From Leishmania donovani (Eukaryota > Euglenozoa > Kinetoplastea > Trypanosomatida > Trypanosomatidae), in contig NC_018250.1 of NCBI RefSeq assembly GCF_000227135.1, positions 437,196-501,195 of the forward strand: a DNA stretch of 64,000 nt. Direction: 5' to 3'. Below the pieces are notes generated by a model. It was not told where the DNA came from. It made no database searches and saw nothing but the letters and a program-made list of their open reading frames with translations. A program made the translations under genes and the position numbers. Shown here piece after piece: positions 63,155-64,000 of this stretch (positions are counted from its first letter, which is position 1; the number at the start of each line of letters is the position of its first letter).

Positions 63155-64000
63155 GGTTTACAAGCGGGGGAGATAAGTGTTTAGAGGGGGAGGGGGTAGT
63201 GAAGGAATGGGTAGAGCGCGACTATGGGGATAAGCGAGTCGAGTCAAGCGTGCGCGGGCGCTGGGGGTGGGGGTGGCGGGGTGCACACGAAAAGGGTGTC
63301 GGATAGTTTAAGAGGGCTGTAGAGGGGCGTGTAGGTGAGCCTGTAACGGGGAAAGCCTGCGATGGCGCACGTCAGCGAAGGTTGTGCGGCAGGGAGGGGG
63401 GACAAAGAGCAGCAGCAGATAGCAGTGGAGGCCACAGAGGGACGCACGCGGTACGATCGAAGGTTTATAAGCAGAAGCGCAGTGGCCCGGCGACGAAGCC
63501 AGCGCCGCTCCTAGCATCGACGGCGCGGGCCTACCCACGAGCACACGCACAGGAGGCTCAGCCCGGCAAGCAACCGGAGAGAAGACGTTGCACTGCATGT
63601 GGGGGCAGTGGAGCGCGTTCGGGCGCGCACCTCTTTCTCTCAGCGTCTAGACGTGCCAGCCGCTAATTCGCACCACGCCGCGCACACGTCCGCGTGTGTG
63701 CGTGTGTGCGTGTGCGCGCTCCTGCGTCGGCGCACTACTTTTTCCGCTTTTCCTTTTCTACGGCGCAGTACAGCACTCCCGCCACGGCAGACTCGTGTGC
63801 GGAGACGAGGGCAGCCGTGGGGGACCGACAGACACGGGAAGAGAGAGGCGCACAGACAGACACACGCCGCACCTCATCTCAGCATGCCGCGGCCGCTGCG
63901 CGTCACCACCGTCACAGAGAACGGCGAAGGGACTGTGGGGCAGCGGAGGGACTGAAGCACAAACAACGGGCATCAAGAAAAATGAACACAGAAAGCAATA
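63155..64000. other. HASP 5' flank
   Basis: 846 bp without a supported gene. Purine-rich plus-strand tract at 63161-63210 immediately upstream of the ATG gives a pyrimidine tract on the transcribed strand. TG/CG alternation at 63690-63718. The next gene upstream is outside the window. Confidence 0.6.

Noticed and set aside
1..64000. tRNA genes, CRISPR arrays, bacterial-type operators or Shine-Dalgarno sites
   Set aside because: No tRNA B-box in a cloverleaf context was seen, and the organism type makes bacterial signals irrelevant.

Overview
The window reads as nuclear DNA of a trypanosomatid of the Leishmania type. It is GC-rich, every supported gene has a single exon, and all genes lie on the minus strand, so 64 kb looks like part of one polycistronic unit transcribed right to left. 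Long intergenic stretches hold CA/TG microsatellites and polypyrimidine tracts (purine-rich on the plus strand) of the kind used for trans-splicing. HASP N-terminal sequence at the right end and a leucyl aminopeptidase and beta-fructofuranosidases further left match, from memory, the HASP neighbourhood of Leishmania chromosome 23. The HASP N-terminus suggests an Old World Leishmania. The species is not determined.

Layout in transcription order. 64.0-59.5 kb is a HASP-type surface-protein locus: HASP N-terminal fragments broken by gaps, then a separate 107-residue acidic repeat protein with its own SH4 acylation signal. 53.7-50.4 kb encodes a 1110-residue protein whose DEAD-box helicase motifs are all degenerate. 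47.1-39.1 kb carries three related BAR-like coiled-coil genes, the last with an N-myristoylation signal. 36.8-35.6 kb encodes a TerB-like protein with a polyalanine tract. 33.3-31.2 kb encodes a membrane-anchored protein with chitobiase/hexosaminidase C-terminal-like repeats. 29.7-28.0 kb is an M17 leucyl aminopeptidase and 27.2-26.7 kb a small membrane protein. 25.8-22.1 kb is a SNF2 ATPase gene with lost motif I and frame breaks. 21.3-12.7 kb encodes a 2877-residue protein with an embedded FCP1-like HAD phosphatase domain. 11.8-10.3 kb is the NDUFAF7/MidA methyltransferase homologue. 9.5-2.0 kb holds at least two GH32 beta-fructofuranosidase genes, each followed by a nearly identical SIDER-like element. 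A third, diverged SIDER-like copy lies at 56.9-57.4 kb.

The sequence is a draft assembly. All five gaps of exactly 99 N are flanked by direct duplications of 80-299 bp, so they are unmerged contig overlaps. The GH32 region also contains abrupt misjoins and is probably a collapsed tandem array. Main points of biological interest are a GH32 paralogue lacking the nucleophile aspartate, patchy nucleotide identity between the two GH32 genes, a pseudo-helicase with an RNA-binding-like tail, an FCP1-type domain in a giant protein, a tandem BAR family, and a HASP-like gene beside HASP. I found no plus-strand gene, tRNA gene or CRISPR array. I see no coherent new multi-gene system beyond these items.
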